DNA from: an uncultured Rubrobacteraceae bacterium
Lineage (GTDB): Bacteria > Actinomycetota > Rubrobacteria > Rubrobacterales > Rubrobacteraceae
Assembly: GCA_902806065.1 (NCBI GenBank)
Contig: CADCVE010000091.1
Span: forward strand, 1 to 64,000
Direction of reading: 5' to 3'
Length of the DNA stretch: 64,000 nt
Part shown: positions 49,430-57,460 of the stretch, in pieces
How positions within the stretch are numbered: the first letter of the stretch is position 1
Layout of the letters: each line of letters starts with the position of its first letter
Made by a program: the position numbers and the translations under genes
Notes under the pieces: model-generated
The model's input: only the letters and a program-made list of their open reading frames with translations
Told to the model about the DNA's origin: nothing
Databases searched by the model: none

Positions 49430-49974
49430 GGAGCGTGGACCCGAGGCGGTTGGTGTTCGTGGACGAGAGTTCGACTAACATCGCCCTCACCACCCGCTAT
49501 GCAAGGGCACCCAAAGGCGAGAGAGCCAGGGGCTCGGCCCCCCGCAACTGGGGCGAGAACGTCACCCTCGTCTCGGCAATCTCAGTGGAGGGCATCGGTC
49601 CCTCCGTGAGCATCCAGGGGTCGCTGGACGGGGAGGCATTCGGACTCTACGTGCGGCGCTTCCTCCGCCCGGCGCTAAGGTGCGGGCAGATCGTGGTGGC
49701 GGACAATCTCTCCGCCCATAAGGGCCGCGAGGCGCGTCGGCTGATCGAAGAGGCAGGCTGCGAGTTGTGGTTCCTGCCACCCTACTCGCCGGACCTCAAC
49801 CCCATCGAGGAGGCGTTCTCGAAGGTGAAGGGTCTCCTGAGGAGGGCGAAGGCCAGAACGTTTCAAGCGCTGGTGGAGGCCACCGGACGGTCGCTTAACG
49901 CGGTGAGCGAGGAGGACGCACGCGGCTTCTTCGCTCACTGTGGCTATGGGGTGTCCAGGGAGCAACCATTATGA
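49375..49974 (+). CDS. IS630 transposase, OrfB (DDE catalytic domain)
   Basis: 199 aa as shown, but expected to be made as a fusion with OrfA by -1 frameshifting at A7. DDE residues: first Asp in RLVFVDESSTNIALTTRYAR, second Asp in GQIVVADNLSAHKGREARR, Glu in FLPPYSPDLNPIEEAFSKVK. All three are intact, so the element may still be active. Confidence 0.9.
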   Translation: MVATERDEDKRKAWHERLRSVDPRRLVFVDESSTNIALTTRYARAPKGERARGSAPRNWGENVTLVSAISVEGIGPSVSIQGSLDGEAFGLYVRRFLRPALRCGQIVVADNLSAHKGREARRLIEEAGCELWFLPPYSPDLNPIEEAFSKVKGLLRRAKARTFQALVEATGRSLNAVSEEDARGFFAHCGYGVSREQPL

Positions 49975-50281
49975 GAATTGCTCTAGTATCAGGCCGTAGC
50001 GGGTGTACGCTTGCTCTGCCACGGCGTACTCGGTAGTCCCGTATGGAGTCTGCCCTACCTTGCGCCCCCAGTAGAGTTGCTGTTGGCCGACGTACTCTAC
50101 TCTCATAACCCGGGGGCAGCCGCTTTTCGGTCTCGCCGCCGTACAGGCCCAGCAGGGCTCGGAGTTCGTTTATCTCTACCACAGAGAAATCGAGATTCGA
50201 CTCTTCGAGCTTCTGCAGGACCTCGAAGTCCTGGTTGTACTTTGGAAGACGCTCACTGAAGCAGAGCGGGTCGATGTTAGG

Positions 50282-50509
50282 ATGGACCGCTACCGTTCTG
50301 ATCCGAAAGAGGTTTATGTGTCCAGGAACAGCCCACGGAAAGATAAGAGGTACGAGCTTTGGGGGTGGATCTTGTTCGTCATCTCCGCACTGTTCTTTAT
50401 AGTATCTAGCATCCGGGCCGGGGACGTAGTTAGTCTGCTCGGTGGAGTGTTCTTCCTCCTGGCCTGTGTGGTTTTTCTCGCTTCCAACAGCGACGTTCAC
50501 AAAGGCTGA
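50282..50509 (+). CDS. Small two-helix membrane protein
   Basis: 75 aa. A charged N-terminus (MDRYRSDPKEVYVSRNSPRK) then two helices (YELWGWILFVISALFFIVSS and VVSLLGGVFFLLACVVFLAS) with a short loop. No conserved motif known to me. Ribosome site weak. Codon use is normal, so it is likely real. It borders the gene split by the IS630. Confidence 0.55.
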   Translation: MDRYRSDPKEVYVSRNSPRKDKRYELWGWILFVISALFFIVSSIRAGDVVSLLGGVFFLLACVVFLASNSDVHKG

Positions 50510-50628
50510 GCCGATCCTGCAAAGATGCTCGCCGAAGCAGTTTGTAGAAATTGTCGGGGCAAAGTGAAGTAGGTGTACGGCAAGGCGCTACTTCGGGAAG
50601 GCTATGCGCGGATAGCTGTCTTTCCGCT

Positions 50629-51594
50629 CTATCGGCCCCGGCCTTCGGCCAGACGTTCGACCAGCGCGGCGGCTATCAATTGTTGGCCTTCGAGACTCGG
50701 GTGGAGGCCGTCGGGGAGGAGTAGCTCGGGGTCTGTGGGTTTCCTCATTACGTCTTGCAGGTCTATGACCGGGTCGTCGATGTCGCGCACGATCCCGGCT
50801 ACCTCTGCGAGGTCGTCGTTGCGCCACATGAGTTGCTGGGGTGCGAGGAACGGGCTCTCGGCTATCCTCTCCTCGATCACGGGTGTTGGGGTCATCCAGA
50901 TCAGGGCCGCGTTGGTCTGCTCTTCGGCGAAGTTGCGGATCATCGCCAGGTTTGCGGCGGTCTCGTCGTGGCTGACGAGGATCTTGGTTGGGTCTTCACC
51001 GTGGCGGCGCACGTCGTTCGTGCCCATCATCGAGAGGATCCAGGCGGGTCGCTCCTGCACCACGCCCAGGAAACGGCTGATGATCTGGGAGGTCGTATCC
51101 CCGGAGATGCCGGCGTTTACGAACCGGATCCCGTCCTGAGGGCGGCGCTCCTCGACGAGGTTGCGCAAGATCTCGAACCACGATTGGTAATCATCGGTGA
51201 TGCTGTCCCCGAGCCCAACGACGGTCTGCCCACGCTGGAACGGCAACCGGTCCACGCGCTCGCGCAGGTCGAAGTTCTCCAAAAGCCCCAGAGCGGCCTC
51301 CCGCGCCCGCTCCGCGAAACCCGCCTTGATCTGAGCGTAAACCTGCGTCTCCAGCCCGAAGAATGGGGCGATTATGCGATCCGTTATCTCCGGCTGGGTC
51401 GGTAGCCCCGCGAGTATCTTCTCCGGGTGCTGGAATTGGATGACGTACTCCAGGTCCGCGCGAGTCAGCTCAGCCGGGCTCCTGGCCTCGCTCTGTCCAG
51501 GTTCGGGAGAGGCACACCCGGCCAGCCCCAGAACCGCCGCCCCCCCGAAGACACTCCCACCAACCCTGAGAAAATCCCGCCGCGTCAGATCCAC
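50629..51594 (-). CDS. SGNH/GDSL hydrolase, Tat lipoprotein
   Basis: 321 aa. Twin-arginine signal TRRDFLRVGGSVFGGAAVLG with lipobox LAGC (~27), so exported folded and lipid-anchored. SGNH blocks: Ser in VVGLGDSITDDYQSW (~128), Gly in FVNAGISGDTTSQIISR (~160), Asn in SMMGTNDVRRHG (~190), Asp/His in LLPDGLHPSLEGQQLI (~295). An esterase/lipase-type hydrolase acting outside the membrane. Substrate unknown. The preceding ~100 residues (helical) are an N-terminal extension not needed for catalysis. Confidence 0.9.
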   Translation of the reverse strand: MDLTRRDFLRVGGSVFGGAAVLGLAGCASPEPGQSEARSPAELTRADLEYVIQFQHPEKILAGLPTQPEITDRIIAPFFGLETQVYAQIKAGFAERAREAALGLLENFDLRERVDRLPFQRGQTVVGLGDSITDDYQSWFEILRNLVEERRPQDGIRFVNAGISGDTTSQIISRFLGVVQERPAWILSMMGTNDVRRHGEDPTKILVSHDETAANLAMIRNFAEEQTNAALIWMTPTPVIEERIAESPFLAPQQLMWRNDDLAEVAGIVRDIDDPVIDLQDVMRKPTDPELLLPDGLHPSLEGQQLIAAALVERLAEGRGR

Positions 51595-51658
51595 CTTACC
51601 CCCTTGCTCGCTCCAGTCTACGGGCAGGATACCCTACAACCCACCCGCCAAACGGAGC

Positions 51659-52075
51659 CTACGACGCGGCCAGCAACTCCTTGAGCGCGCCATCTATAAA
51701 CTTCGTATTCTCCTCGTTCATTCCACTCCCGGCGAAGTGCCCCCACACACCCGGAATAACCCGCAACTCCGCGTTCTTCATACGCCTCATCGCATACTCC
51801 TCATCCTCCGGTGCGAAGTACAGGTCCTTCTCTGCTGGCATCACCATAGCCCTCGCCTGTATAGCGCCTAGAGTCTTCTCGTAATCCCCCTCGAAGCCCG
51901 GCGTCTTGCTTATGTCGCCGTTCTGCCACGTCCACAGCATCGTGAGCAGGTTGTTAGCGTCGCGGTCGTCGAGGAAGAACCCCTCCCAGAAGCCGATGAG
52001 GAAGTCCTCCAGAGAGAGAATCCCCTCTCCTCGTACACTCGGTCCCAATAAAATCTCTGGTACCTCATGTGCACA
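51659..52075 (-). pseudogene. Truncated MetX-like hydrolase copy
   Basis: The last ~120 residues (SLEDFLIGFWEGFFLDDRDA, NNLLTMLWTWQNGDISKTPG, ELRVIPGVWGHFAGSG) parallel the C-terminal third of the complete gene at 52869-53912. Just upstream, in another frame, MRYQRFYWDRVYEE matches that protein's FYWDRLYTEMG segment. About 15 codons between the two are gone. The N-terminal two thirds with the nucleophile Ser are absent. A pseudogene made by duplication and deletion. Confidence 0.8.
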
Positions 52076-52313
52076 CCCCCCTAAGCTCCGGTTCAAAGGC
52101 ATTGTAGACGAGGGCATCCGCAGGGTCGAGGTGACAGTAGCCTAGGTAATGCGACCGTCACAACATCTTGATATTTGTCCAAAGAACGAATGCTCGAGAA
52201 CCGGAAGGTGATCGGGATCTCCAAGACGAGCGCCCGCAGGTCGTTCGCGCCATCCGTCGGGAACGCTGCGGCGAGGCTGGCGGCTTTATTAAACCAACTG
52301 CCTAGAAAGGGTC

Positions 52314-52460
52314 AGGCTGTTGAAAAACTCCCCGCTGCTGCTTCCAGGCCTCGATTCTGGTTCAAAAATGTCTGTTTGGGGCCTCTAAAGCCCGGTTTGG
52401 AGCCTCCAGAGCCGGTCTGTGCAGCCATGAACGTGCCTGGATCGATTTGTTCAACAGCCT
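52314..52460. mobile_element. 147-bp MITE-like element or IS1182-type remnant
   Basis: The 11-bp perfect inverted ends AGGCTGTTGAA (52314-52324) and TTCAACAGCCT (52450-52460) have the sequence typical of IS1182/IS5-like termini (GGCTGTTGAAxAA). No coding capacity inside. Target duplication not clear. The flank 52087-52313 contains no recognisable gene. Confidence 0.6.
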
Positions 52461-52583
52461 CGGGTCTTCTCGGAAACTAAGCTGCGGGTTCTCGGAAACG
52501 CAGAGGGCACAGAAGAGAGCCGAGGCTGTTGGACCCCGGCCCGATATCTTGCTTGTGCCTCGTTAGTACTAGCTCAGTAGCGG

Positions 52584-52868
52584 CTAGCTAACGTCATAGG
52601 ACTGGTCTATCTCGCCGCTCTCTGATTCCTGCTCACCCTCCTGGGTTATCGGTGCAGGTGACCCTTGCTGCTGTTCTGGCGCTGGTGGCACTTCGCAGCC
52701 CTCCACGGCGATTTCTTCTGTGTCGGCCACAGAGAATAGGTCTTCGCCTTCTACACCAAAAACTTCACCTGTGGCTGTTGCGGTGTTTGAGAAGGTCCCG
52801 CATTGCTCTGCTATCGCCTCGATAGTGGCCTTAAAGATCTGCGGCAGTGACCATGACGGGCGCGCCCC
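52584..52868 (-). pseudogene. 3' fragment of a secreted repeat protein
   Basis: The frame reads IFKATIEAIAEQCGTFSNTA, TATGEVFGVEGEDLFSVADT, EEIAVEGCEVPPAPEQQQGS and ends GEQESESGEIDQSYDVS, stop TAG at 52584-52586. It has no start codon and is in line behind the stop of the MetX-like gene (52869). NTATATGEV...DTEEIAVEGCE resembles the end of DUF11-like surface repeats. ESGEIDQSYDVS parallels ESGDVDQSFNVS of the intact secreted protein at 38914. N-terminus lost in the rearrangement. Confidence 0.5.
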
Positions 52869-53912
52869 TCAGCTCGCGAGCAGCTCTTTGACGACTCCGT
52901 CGATCCACTGGAGATCGACGGGGCTGTCACCGCTTCCCGCGAAGTGACCCCACACCCCCGGAATCACTCGTACCTCCCCGTTGGGGATGTACTGCGACGC
53001 GTACTCCTCGTCCTCCGGCGGAAAGTACAAATCCTTCTTGGCGGGCATGGCGATTAGCTTGGCCTTGATCGACTGCAGCGCCTTGATGTGGTCGCCGTCG
53101 AACCCGGGCGTCGCACCAACATCGCCGTGCTGCCATGTCCAGAGCATCGCCAGCAGGTCATTGACGTCGCGACGGTCGAGGAAGTGGCCTTCCCAGTAAT
53201 CGACGAGGAAGTCTTCCAGCGTCGGAAAGGCGAGATTCATGCCGAGCCTTCGCGAATGACCCATCTCCGTGTACAGGCGATCCCAGTAGAAGGCCTGAGA
53301 GAAGCCCCAGCCGGCGTACACGCGCGCAGCCGCGCGGAGGCTCTCCACCGGCTTTTCGTCATAGAAGCCGTCCTTGAAGCTTTCGGGGCTAGTGAGCGCC
53401 GCCTTTACGCCTTCGAGGAAGACGAAGTTGTGCTCGCTGGTTTTTGAGGAGCCGCAGAACGGGGCCGCACGTTGCACCATGTCGGGGTAGCTGACGGTCC
53501 ACTGATAGGTCTGCCCCGCGCCCATCGACCAGCCGGTGACGAGAGCCAAGGTCTCGATCCCGAAGTGCTCGGTGACAAGCTTGTGCTGGGTCTCGACCTG
53601 GTCGTAGAAGGTGACGTTCGGGAAGTTCGCTTGGTCGTGCGGCGGCGGAGTGTTGCTCGGCGAGCTTGAGAGCCCATTGCCGAGCATGTTCGGGACGATG
53701 ATGAAGTACTTCGCAGGGTCAAGGGACATGCCTTCACCGATGAGCCACTCGTTGTCCCAGTGGAAGCCCGAGTACCACGTTGGGTAGACGATAGCGTTGC
53801 TCTTCTCCTCGTTCAGCGTCCCGTAAGTCTTGTACGCCAGCTTCGCGTCGCGCAGCGTGGCCCCATGTTGCAGGATGACGTCTCCCAGATCAAAGACCTC
53901 GTAATCGTTCAT
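52869..53912 (-). CDS. MetX-like alpha/beta hydrolase (homoserine O-acetyltransferase family)
   Basis: 347 aa. Blocks of the family: KLAYKTYGTLNEEKSNAIVY, NMLGNGLSSSPSNTPPPHDQ, then nucleophile Ser in LVTGWSMGAGQTYQW (~135). Asp lies in AMPAKKDLYFPPEDEEY (~290), His in VIPGVWGHFAGSG (~325). The true MetX signature (GGSxGG with Arg at the oxyanion region) is replaced by GWSMGAGQ, so it is probably a hydrolase relative and not an acetyltransferase of methionine synthesis. A truncated second copy lies at 51659-52075. Confidence 0.85.
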   Translation of the reverse strand: MNDYEVFDLGDVILQHGATLRDAKLAYKTYGTLNEEKSNAIVYPTWYSGFHWDNEWLIGEGMSLDPAKYFIIVPNMLGNGLSSSPSNTPPPHDQANFPNVTFYDQVETQHKLVTEHFGIETLALVTGWSMGAGQTYQWTVSYPDMVQRAAPFCGSSKTSEHNFVFLEGVKAALTSPESFKDGFYDEKPVESLRAAARVYAGWGFSQAFYWDRLYTEMGHSRRLGMNLAFPTLEDFLVDYWEGHFLDRRDVNDLLAMLWTWQHGDVGATPGFDGDHIKALQSIKAKLIAMPAKKDLYFPPEDEEYASQYIPNGEVRVIPGVWGHFAGSGDSPVDLQWIDGVVKELLAS

Positions 53913-54041
53913 CTATGCATCCCCTTTCCCTGGTTGGCGGAGACTATTGTAGACGGTCACGCTGGTCCTATTTTCATGAACGGGGGTCCGCGTCGTTGGT
54001 TACAATAAAGGAGGGAATGTACCAGGGTAGGGAAGGTTCTC

Positions 54042-54197
54042 TTGGACACGATCATTTTTGTTTTGATCTTCTTTACGCTCCTTGCCATGCTTACCGGGAG
54101 GCGTTGGCTGGTCCTGACGCTCTTCTTTGTTTCGCTTACGGCGACCATGCTGTTATTCAACTACCACGTAACGAGTCGGCTTGACCTCAACTTCTAA
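54042..54197 (+). CDS. DUF5993-like tiny membrane protein
   Basis: 51 aa, TTG start with GGAAGG upstream. It reads MDTIIFVLIFFTLLAMLTGR, RWLVLTLFFVSLTATMLLFN and ends YHVTSRLDLNF. Two helices with an Arg-Arg turn and the conserved-looking HxT...LxLxF tail fit DUF5993. That family is usually next to a DsbB-like gene, as here (17 bases to its ATG). Function unknown, probably part of the thiol-oxidation unit. Confidence 0.75.
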   Translation: MDTIIFVLIFFTLLAMLTGRRWLVLTLFFVSLTATMLLFNYHVTSRLDLNF

Positions 54198-54213
54198 AGC
54201 CACGGAGCCAGGC

Positions 54214-54789
54214 ATGACTCATCGTTTCGGGTTCCTGATCGCCCACCTGAACATCCTCACGCTCTGCGGCGTGCTCCTCGGTGCTTTCGTGGTGGAGTTC
54301 GGGGAGGGTGAGTTTCCTTGCCCGCTTTGTTTCCTGCAGCGAATGGCCATGATGCTGTGCGCGCTCGGACCTGCCTACGTGATCATGAGAGCCCGCGATG
54401 GCGAGGTGAAGAGCAGCGACTTCGCCACCGGCTACGGCTTGAGCGCGATCGCGGCGGTCGCGGGCGCGAGCGTCTCCATCCGGCAGATCCTGCTGCATAT
54501 CGTCCCGCCCGACCCCGGCTACGGTGACCCGGTACTCGGGCTGCACCTCTACACGTGGGCTCTGTTGGTCTTCGTGGCGGTAATCATCGCCAGCGGCGTC
54601 AACCTGATCTTCGCGCGAGAACTCGAACCCCGAGGTGTCAAATTTGGCCGGTTTTCGCGCATCGTACTCTTGCTATTAGGCGCAATCATCATCGCAAACG
54701 CGCTCACGGTGTTTGCCATAGAGGGACTGAACTGGACCCTGCCCGATGACCCGGACAGTTACCAGTTGTTCGATCTACTACGCGGCTGA
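54214..54789 (+). CDS. DsbB-like disulfide bond formation protein
   Basis: 191 aa from ATG 54214 (the longer TTG start at 54181 overlaps the DUF5993 gene). Four helices: FGFLIAHLNILTLCGVLLGA, MMLCALGPAYVIMRA, AIAAVAGASVSIRQILLHIV, WALLVFVAVIIASGVNLIF, plus a last helix. The first periplasmic loop holds the redox pair FPCPLCFLQRM (CPLC). The second loop (PPDPGYGDPVLGLHLYT) has no cysteine, unlike E. coli DsbB. It re-oxidises a thiol-disulfide partner using quinone. The partner is not in the window. Confidence 0.87.
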   Translation: MTHRFGFLIAHLNILTLCGVLLGAFVVEFGEGEFPCPLCFLQRMAMMLCALGPAYVIMRARDGEVKSSDFATGYGLSAIAAVAGASVSIRQILLHIVPPDPGYGDPVLGLHLYTWALLVFVAVIIASGVNLIFARELEPRGVKFGRFSRIVLLLLGAIIIANALTVFAIEGLNWTLPDDPDSYQLFDLLRG

Positions 54790-54870
54790 GGCTCTGCCGG
54801 CCGGAGCGGCATTGGCTAGAATACAACAGGCATACAGGGAAACGCGGCCTGGGCCGCAAAGGGGAAAGAG

Positions 54871-55998
54871 ATGCCAAAAGAGCACATCATCGCCATCGAT
54901 CCGTTCAAGCCGCTAGCCGAGGAGCCGCGGACGGGCCACAACCGCTGGCACGAAGGTATACAGCCGGTAGTCGAGGTCGACCCCGGCGATACGGTCGTCT
55001 ACGAGACGCGCGACGCCTTTGACGGGCAGTTGAACGCCGGGTCTACGGAGGAGGACGTCGCGCAGTTGGACCTCAACCCCGTGCATCCTCTGACCGGGCC
55101 GGTTTATGTAAAGGGTGCGGAGCCGGGGGATTTGCTGGAGGTGGAGTTGGTAGACATCGAGGCGGACCCGTGGGAGCAGTGGGGGTATACGATCCAGGTG
55201 CCGGGCTTTGGCTTCCTGCGTGAAGAGTTCCCCGACCCGTTCATCATCCACTGGCGCCTGCACGGCAACGAGTACGCGGAGTCCGAACAGCTCCCCGGCG
55301 TACGCATCCGCTGCAACCCGCACCCGGGCACTCTCGGCATCGCCCCAAGTGCAGAGTTACGCCAGCGCGCCATGAAGCGGGAGGAGGAAGTAGCTGGACG
55401 CGACGGTTTCGCCCTGCCGCCGGAGCCGGCAGGCGCGGTGCCGGGCGAGGAGAAGCTCGCTCGGGAGGGCCTGCGCACTATCCCGCCGCGCGAGACGGCC
55501 GGGAATATAGACATCAAGCAAATATCGCCGGGCGCTACCGTTTTGCTGCCCGTCTATACTGAGGGTGGGCTGGTCTCCACCGGAGACATTCATTACGCTC
55601 AGGGTGATTGCGAGGCTTGCGGGACGGCGATAGAGATGCGTTCGCGCGTCCACCTGCGTTTTCAGATCCGTAAGGGCGAGGCCGAGTCGCGGGGTATCCG
55701 GGACTTGCAGTTCTTCCGCGACGATTACTTCACCGCGCCGGAGCTTGCCGCCCCGCGCCGATTCTTCGCCACGACCGGGATCAGCGTGCGCAAGGACGGT
55801 ACGAACGAGAGCGAAGACCTCACCGTCGCCGCCCGCAACGCGCTGCTCAACATGATCGACCACCTGGGGACCCGAGGCCTGGACCGCCAACAAGCCTATG
55901 CTCTATGCAGCGTCGCGGTGGACCTGCGCATCAGCCAGGTCGTGGACGTACCGAACCTCCTCGTAAGCGCCCTGCTCCCGCTAGACATCTTTATGTAG
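54871..55998 (+). CDS. Acetamidase/formamidase family protein
   Basis: 375 aa, GGGGAAAG before ATG. FmdA/AmdA fold: NRWHEGIQPVVEVDPGDTVV, LDLNPVHPLTGPVYVKGAEP, GDLLEVELVDIE, HPGTLGIAPSAELRQRAMKR and SPGATVLLPVYTEGGLVSTG DIHYAQGDCEACGTAIEM. The His/Asp/Glu cluster of HYAQGDCE is the active site. The enzyme hydrolyses short amides to acids and ammonia. Lies just upstream of the nitrile hydratase operon, so it may share the amide substrate pool. Confidence 0.92.
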   Translation: MPKEHIIAIDPFKPLAEEPRTGHNRWHEGIQPVVEVDPGDTVVYETRDAFDGQLNAGSTEEDVAQLDLNPVHPLTGPVYVKGAEPGDLLEVELVDIEADPWEQWGYTIQVPGFGFLREEFPDPFIIHWRLHGNEYAESEQLPGVRIRCNPHPGTLGIAPSAELRQRAMKREEEVAGRDGFALPPEPAGAVPGEEKLAREGLRTIPPRETAGNIDIKQISPGATVLLPVYTEGGLVSTGDIHYAQGDCEACGTAIEMRSRVHLRFQIRKGEAESRGIRDLQFFRDDYFTAPELAAPRRFFATTGISVRKDGTNESEDLTVAARNALLNMIDHLGTRGLDRQQAYALCSVAVDLRISQVVDVPNLLVSALLPLDIFM

Positions 55999-56065
55999 CG
56001 TCTCTCAGAGATCGTCGCTTACGGGGTCGCGGCCGCCGTCTGGCTCTTCGTAAGGTAGGAGTGCT

Positions 56066-56094
56066 TTGACAGTCTCTCTCCGCCAATCTATAGT
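56066..56094 (+). promoter_or_regulatory. Consensus promoter of the nitrile hydratase operon
   Basis: TTGACA (56066-56071), exactly 17 bases, TATAGT (56089-56094). The best sigma-70 promoter seen in the window. Predicted start ~56101, so the leader to ATG 56139 is ~38 bases. Confidence 0.85.
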
Positions 56095-56127
56095 ACGTAA
56101 TCTATCAAGCCGGGATAGCGGAGAGAG
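56074..56127. promoter_or_regulatory. Inverted repeat spanning the nitrile hydratase promoter
   Basis: CTCTCTCCGC (56074-56083, within the promoter spacer) and GCGGAGAGAG (56118-56127, just after the start point) are perfect 10-bp complements. CTATC...GATAG forms another dyad between them (56102-56118). Arms on both sides of the transcription start suggest an operator that blocks polymerase. Confidence 0.55.
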
Positions 56128-56138
56128 GGTGAGGGGTC

Positions 56139-56816
56139 ATGAATGGAGTACACGACTTGGGCGGGATGCAGGGTCTCGGGGGTGTGGACGTGGAGGGCAA
56201 CGAGCCCGTGTTCCATAATCCTTGGGAGAAGGCCATCTTCGGCACCATGCTCGCTACCATGGGTCAGGGTATGTACAACCTTGACGAGTTTCGGCACGGG
56301 ATAGAAGTCATGAGCCCCGCTCACTACCTCACCTCCTCCTACTATGAGCATTGGCTCGAAACGATAGAGAAGAACCTCATAGAGAAGGGGATAATAGACC
56401 GGGACGAGCTCGACGCCAGGACGCAAGAGTTCCTGAAGGATCCGGCGGCCCCCGTTCCCCAAAGGGAGGATCCCGAGCTGGCCGAGAGTCTCTCGCGGTT
56501 GGTGCGTAGCGGCGCGTCGACCAGACGTGAGGTTTCGGCGAAGCCCCAATTCGAGGTTGGGGACCGGGTACGGACCCGGAACGTGCATCCTCGTGGGCAT
56601 ACGCGCCTTCCCCAGTATGTACGGGACAAGCAAGGCGTGGTCGAGCGAGTGTACGACGCCTTCGTTTTGCCGGATGCGAACGCGCACGGCGAGGGAGAGA
56701 ACCCCCAATACGTTTACAGTGTCCGCTTTGAAGCGGAAGAAGTGTGGGGCGACTCCGCGGAGCCTCGCGAAGTCGTCTACGTGGATCTCTGGGAAAGTTA
56801 CCTTGAGCCCCTGTAA
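56139..56816 (+). CDS. nthB: Nitrile hydratase beta subunit
   Basis: 225 aa. The start [60 protein letters not shown] (~70) and a C-terminal SH3-like barrel ([38 protein letters not shown]) are all typical. Beta pairs with alpha to hydrate nitriles to amides. The beta-alpha-accessory order is the usual one for the Co type. 32 bases to the alpha gene. Confidence 0.95.
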   Translation: MNGVHDLGGMQGLGGVDVEGNEPVFHNPWEKAIFGTMLATMGQGMYNLDEFRHGIEVMSPAHYLTSSYYEHWLETIEKNLIEKGIIDRDELDARTQEFLKDPAAPVPQREDPELAESLSRLVRSGASTRREVSAKPQFEVGDRVRTRNVHPRGHTRLPQYVRDKQGVVERVYDAFVLPDANAHGEGENPQYVYSVRFEAEEVWGDSAEPREVVYVDLWESYLEPL

Positions 56817-56848
56817 CCGGTGCATGCAACAGGAAAGGAGACGAGTAT

Positions 56849-57454
56849 ATGAGTGATTCTTACCCGGCGTCGGAGGCTGAGATCTCGGCCCGCGCGAAGG
56901 CTCTGGAGTCTCTTCTAGTCGAGAAGGGTCTCATAGGCACTGATGCGATCGACAAGGCAGCCGGCGCCTACGAGAGCGATATCGGTCCGATGGTTGGGGC
57001 CAAGGTAGTAGCGCGTGCCTGGAGTGATCCGGGGTTCAAGGAGCAACTGCTGGAGGATGCCAGCGCGGCGTGCGCGCGGTTGGACGTTGGCGGGATGCAG
57101 GGCGAGCACATGGTTGCCGTCGAGAACTCCGAACAAGTCCACAACGTCGTCGTATGCACGTTGTGTTCGTGCTATCCCTGGCCCGTGCTCGGGCTGCCGC
57201 CCAACTGGTACAAATATCCCCAGTACCGCTCTCGAACGGTGATGGAGCCTCGCAAGGTGTTGAAGGAGGAGTTCGGCCTCGACGTCGATGAGTCCGTGGA
57301 CATCCGCGTGTGGGATAGCAGCGCCGAGATCCGTTACCTCGTGCTGCCGGAGCGCCCGGAGGGCACGGAAGGGATGTCCGAAGAGGAGCTTGCATCCCTC
57401 GTGACCCGCGATTCCATGATCGGCGTGGGCAAGCCCCGAACCCCGGAAGGGTAG
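56849..57454 (+). CDS. nthA: Nitrile hydratase alpha subunit (Co-type)
   Basis: 201 aa. The metal-binding loop [20 protein letters not shown] (~110) has the three cysteines C-x-x-C-S-C, with Thr in CTLC and Tyr after the last Cys. These are the marks of Co(III) rather than Fe enzymes. The C-terminal part reads [20 protein letters not shown] and [20 protein letters not shown]. Two of the cysteines become sulfenic/sulfinic acids. Cobalt insertion is expected to need the accessory protein next to it. Confidence 0.96.
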   Translation: MSDSYPASEAEISARAKALESLLVEKGLIGTDAIDKAAGAYESDIGPMVGAKVVARAWSDPGFKEQLLEDASAACARLDVGGMQGEHMVAVENSEQVHNVVVCTLCSCYPWPVLGLPPNWYKYPQYRSRTVMEPRKVLKEEFGLDVDESVDIRVWDSSAEIRYLVLPERPEGTEGMSEEELASLVTRDSMIGVGKPRTPEG

Positions 57455-57460
57455 AGAGCT

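Larger units (their letters stand above)
48980..49983 (+). mobile_element. IS630-family insertion sequence, 1004 bp
   Basis: Flanked by TA (48978-48979 and 49984-49985). The 26-base ends GAGCGTGTTGCAGATTGAAT... and (reverse complement) GAGCAATTCTCATAATGGTT... match at 16 of 26. It carries a transposase in two overlapping frames. Appears complete. Inserted in an unknown minus-strand gene. Confidence 0.9.
48900..50260 (-). pseudogene. Unknown gene split by the IS630 element
   Basis: On the minus strand the right flank reads DFEVLQKLEESNLDFSVVEI, NELRALLGLYGGETEKRLPP, then after a one-base frame change RVEYVGQQQLYWGRK and TEYAVAEQAYTRYGLIL up to the IS end. Joined across the IS at the TA, the left flank continues in frame as NSATVEEFHREESEFTSSN and stops at TAG 48900-48902. 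The continuity confirms both the gene and the IS borders. Family unknown. The frame change near 50107 is a second lesion, unless two overlapping genes are present. Confidence 0.6.

Noticed and set aside
49895-50500. A 201-codon minus-strand frame taken as one gene
   Set aside because: Its first half is antisense to the 75-aa membrane gene and its end runs into the IS630. Only the central part (about 50107-50260) is protein-like. It was replaced by the IS-split reconstruction.
52869-53912. Calling this gene metX (homoserine O-acetyltransferase)
   Set aside because: The nucleophile motif is GWSMGAGQ and not the MetX type, and no methionine genes are nearby.
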